From NCBI GenBank assembly GCA_027483745.1, contig JAIXTZ010000290.1, forward strand, positions 1-15,533: a stretch of DNA of 15,533 nucleotides. Direction: 5' to 3'. Position numbers and translations under genes: made by a program. This document shows, piece after piece, positions 13,563 through 15,533 of this stretch. This DNA comes from Lysobacteraceae bacterium (GTDB lineage: Bacteria > Pseudomonadota > Gammaproteobacteria > Xanthomonadales > Xanthomonadaceae). Position 1 is the first letter of the stretch, and each line of letters begins with the position of its first letter. The notes under the pieces were generated by a model. That model was not told the DNA's origin. It saw nothing but the letters and a program-made list of their open reading frames with translations, and ran no database searches.

Positions 13563-14726
13563 ATGAGCATCGATTTCCCCTATACGTTCGGTATCGAGGA
13601 GGAGTTCTTCCTCGTCAGCCCGCGCACCCGCGCACTGATGGCCCGGGTGCCCAAGGCCTACCTCAAGGCCTGCCGGACCCGGCTTGGCGAGGTCGTCGCC
13701 CCGGAGCTGCTGCAGTCGCAGATCGAGGTGGCGACGCAGGTCCTTTCCGATTTCGACGAGGCCGCGCGGACGCTCGACGCCTGCCGTGCCGGGCTGGCCG
13801 ACGTGGCCGAAGCGATGAACTACCGGCTCGTCGCGGCCGGCACGCACCCGAGCTCGCACTGGTCGGGTTTGGAAGCCACCGAAAAACCGCGCTATGCCCG
13901 CCTGATGGCGGACTTCGGTATCGTCGGCCGTCGCAACGTGTTGTGCGGTCTGCACGTTCACGTCGCGGTTCCGCCGGGCGTCGACCGCGTGGGGGTGATG
14001 AACGGCGTGATGCGCTGGCTTCCCCTGTTCCTCGCGCTGTCGACGTCGTCACCGTTCTGGAACCGGCACGTCACCGGACTGCTCAGCTATCGGCAAGCCG
14101 CCTACGACGAATGGCCGCGTACCGGCATTCCGGAATTCTTCCGCGACCAAGCCGACTACGACGCCTTCGTTGCCCGCCTCGTCAAGGCCGGTGCGCTTCG
14201 CGATGCAAGCTTCCTGTGGTGGGCCATCCGCCCGGCGCTGCGCTACCCGACCCTCGAGCTGCGCATTGCGGATGCGTGCACGCGCGCCGAGGACACGCTG
14301 ATCATCGCGGCGCTTTACCGCTGCCTCGTGCGCGCGCTGGTTCGCGATCCGTCGCTGGCCGTGCCCCACGATGCGCACACGCGGCGAGTCATCGACGAGA
14401 ACCGCTGGCGGGCGAAGCGCGACGGAATGGAGGCGCAGTTCATCGACGAGCGCGACGGGCGCGTTCGTCCGCTCACCGAATGGTTGGAAGACCTGATGGC
14501 CTTGACGGCTCCCGATCGCGCCGCGCTGGGTGCGGATCGCGTGCTGGGTCGGCTGCCGACCCTGCTGGCTCGCGGCAGCAGCGCGCACGCGCAGATCCAG
14601 GCCTACCAGCAGGCTCGCGACGGCGGGGCAGGGCACGACGACGCGCTGCGTGCGGTGGTGGATTGGCTGGTCTCCCGCACGACGCAGAAGATCGGTAGCG
14701 ACGAGCGCGTCGACACGCGCGGCTGA
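13563..14726 (+). CDS. YbdK-type carboxylate-amine ligase (glutamate-cysteine ligase family 2)
   Basis: ATP-dependent ligase of the GCS2 family; E. coli YbdK has weak gamma-glutamylcysteine ligase activity, and the physiological product of most members is unknown. The 387-residue length suits the family. Visible marks are YTFGIEEEFFLV at the N-terminus (metal-binding glutamates Glu11-Glu13), GLHVHVAV, LALSTSSPFWNRHVTGLLSYR, and LWWAIRPALRYPTLELRIADACT, all typical of this group. ATG 13563 places FGIEEEF at the usual distance from the start; upstream in-frame ATGs at 13500 and 13461 would add residues without resemblance. No strong ribosome binding site is seen. It stands alone, divergent from the homoserine dehydrogenase gene and 77 nt before the antiporter gene. 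Confidence 0.9.
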   Translation: MSIDFPYTFGIEEEFFLVSPRTRALMARVPKAYLKACRTRLGEVVAPELLQSQIEVATQVLSDFDEAARTLDACRAGLADVAEAMNYRLVAAGTHPSSHWSGLEATEKPRYARLMADFGIVGRRNVLCGLHVHVAVPPGVDRVGVMNGVMRWLPLFLALSTSSPFWNRHVTGLLSYRQAAYDEWPRTGIPEFFRDQADYDAFVARLVKAGALRDASFLWWAIRPALRYPTLELRIADACTRAEDTLIIAALYRCLVRALVRDPSLAVPHDAHTRRVIDENRWRAKRDGMEAQFIDERDGRVRPLTEWLEDLMALTAPDRAALGADRVLGRLPTLLARGSSAHAQIQAYQQARDGGAGHDDALRAVVDWLVSRTTQKIGSDERVDTRG

Positions 14727-14803
14727 GCGTGGTTCACCGGCAATCGACCCGGCCGTGACGGGCCCAAGGCATACTCTTCACTTTGTTGAACGGACGGCTC
14801 GCC

Positions 14804-15533
14804 GTGCTCCTGCCCATCCTTCTCGCTTCGCCCTTCGTCGCTGCCCTGCTGCTCGCGCTGATGCCGCGGGCCGGCCGCGCGACGTCGGCGGCGCTGGCCG
14901 GCGGCGGTGCGCTCATCGGGCTCGCGGCGCTGTTCGCCTTGGCTCCGACGGTGTTCGGCGGTGAGGTGCCGCGCTTCAGCGCGCCTTGGCTGCCGGAGAT
15001 CGGGCTGGCGTTCTCGCTGCGATTGGACGGCTTCGCCTGGATGTTCGCCTTGCTGGTGCTGGGCATCGGCGCGCTGATCGTCCTGTACGCCCACTGGTAC
15101 CTCGCCGACGACGACCCGCCGCAGCGCTTCTTCGCCAGCCTCGCGCTGTTCATGGGCGCGATGCTGGGTGTCGTCGTCGCCGGCAACCTGCTGCTGATGG
15201 TGGTGTTCTGGGAGCTGACCTCGATCGCCTCCTTCCTGCTGATCGGCTTCTGGAACGGCGAGCGCGCCGCCCGACGTGGCGCCCGCATGGCCCTGGCCGT
15301 CACCGGCGCCGGTGGCCTCGCGCTGCTGGCCGGCGTTCTGATGATCGGCCGCATCGTCGGCAGCTTCGAACTCGACGTGGTGCTGGCTTCGGCGGCCAAG
15401 ATCCAGGCCCATCCGCTCTACGTCCCGGCGCTGCTCTGTGTGCTGCTGGGTGCGTTCACCAAGTCCGCCCAGTTCCCGTTCCACTTCTGGCTGCCGCACG
15501 CCATGGCCGCGCCAACGCCGGTCTCGGCTTACC
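14804..15533 (+). CDS. Monovalent cation/H+ antiporter subunit A, MrpA/MnhA type (3' end outside window)
   Basis: Large membrane subunit of a multisubunit Na+(K+)/H+ antiporter, related to NuoL of complex I. The reading frame runs open to the window end, giving 243 visible residues of an expected several hundred. It is very hydrophobic, with transmembrane segments from the first residues. The sequence FWELTSIASFLLIGFWNG carries the conserved Glu of this proton-channel family (about residue 135), and AFTKSAQFPFHFWLPHAMA carries the key Lys, followed by PTPVSAY. The wording matches MrpA more closely than NuoL. GTG 14804 has GGAC at 14792-14795 as a possible ribosome binding site; TTG 14786 and TTG 14783 in the same frame are alternatives. 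Remaining mnh/mrp genes are expected just beyond the edge. Confidence 0.88.
   Translation, partial: MLLPILLASPFVAALLLALMPRAGRATSAALAGGGALIGLAALFALAPTVFGGEVPRFSAPWLPEIGLAFSLRLDGFAWMFALLVLGIGALIVLYAHWYLADDDPPQRFFASLALFMGAMLGVVVAGNLLLMVVFWELTSIASFLLIGFWNGERAARRGARMALAVTGAGGLALLAGVLMIGRIVGSFELDVVLASAAKIQAHPLYVPALLCVLLGAFTKSAQFPFHFWLPHAMAAPTPVSAY

Noticed and set aside
1..15533. CRISPR array, insertion sequence, prophage or genomic island boundary
   Set aside because: I saw no regularly spaced repeats, transposase or integrase, tRNA-linked direct repeats, or stretch of foreign composition beyond the short AT-rich promoter region.

Overview
The window is about 15.5 kb of high-GC, gene-dense chromosomal DNA with no tRNA or rRNA gene, insertion sequence, phage gene or CRISPR array that I can see. 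The gene content (Gram-negative lipid A gene lpxH, a TonB-dependent outer-membrane receptor, a small basic bTHX ribosomal protein with a Lys/Ala tail, and the HutF branch of histidine breakdown) points to a free-living gammaproteobacterium, most likely of the Xanthomonadaceae/Lysobacter group. That placement is an inference from gene family resemblance and base composition.

Layout, left to right. (1) 1-1855, plus strand: the end of a sulfate/thiosulfate ABC transporter operon, cysW (5' end outside the window) then cysA. (2) 1884-3223, minus strand: an exported cyclophilin overlapping lpxH by 4 nt, convergent with cysA. (3) 3348-6587, plus strand: gltX, then a Fur-family zinc regulator (zur), then a predicted exported zinc carboxypeptidase-fold protein that overlaps zur by 4 nt. 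(4) A symmetric bidirectional terminator at 6625-6652. (5) 6676-8745, minus strand: a ZnuD-like TonB-dependent receptor, divergent from a MerC-domain membrane protein (8830-9354). The short space between them holds a sequence resembling a Zur box. The MerC gene overlaps the start of the bTHX gene (9347-9529). (6) 9624-12251: divergent hutI (minus) and hutF (plus), with a 16-bp perfect palindrome between them. (7) 12215-13360, minus strand: a stand-alone homoserine dehydrogenase whose 3' end overlaps hutF tail to tail by 37 nt. (8) 13563-14726, plus strand: a YbdK-type carboxylate-amine ligase. (9) 14804 to the end, plus strand: the first part of an MrpA/NuoL-type Na+/H+ antiporter subunit A, cut by the window edge.

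How the parts may work together. The most coherent functional unit is zinc handling: Zur, an outer-membrane receptor with a His-rich extracellular loop, a Cys/His-containing inner-membrane MerC protein, and a candidate Zur site in the shared promoter. The two hut genes carry out successive late steps of histidine breakdown (imidazolonepropionate to formiminoglutamate, then to formylglutamate); hutH, hutU and hutG are not in this window. The rest is ordinary sulfur uptake, envelope, translation and amino-acid metabolism.

I found no clearly new system. The observations most worth checking are the zinc circuit, the hutI/hutF palindrome, the gltX leader hairpin and the overlapping merC-bTHX arrangement. 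No intergenic stretch exceeds 300 bases; the longest is 13361-13562, which holds an AT-rich island.
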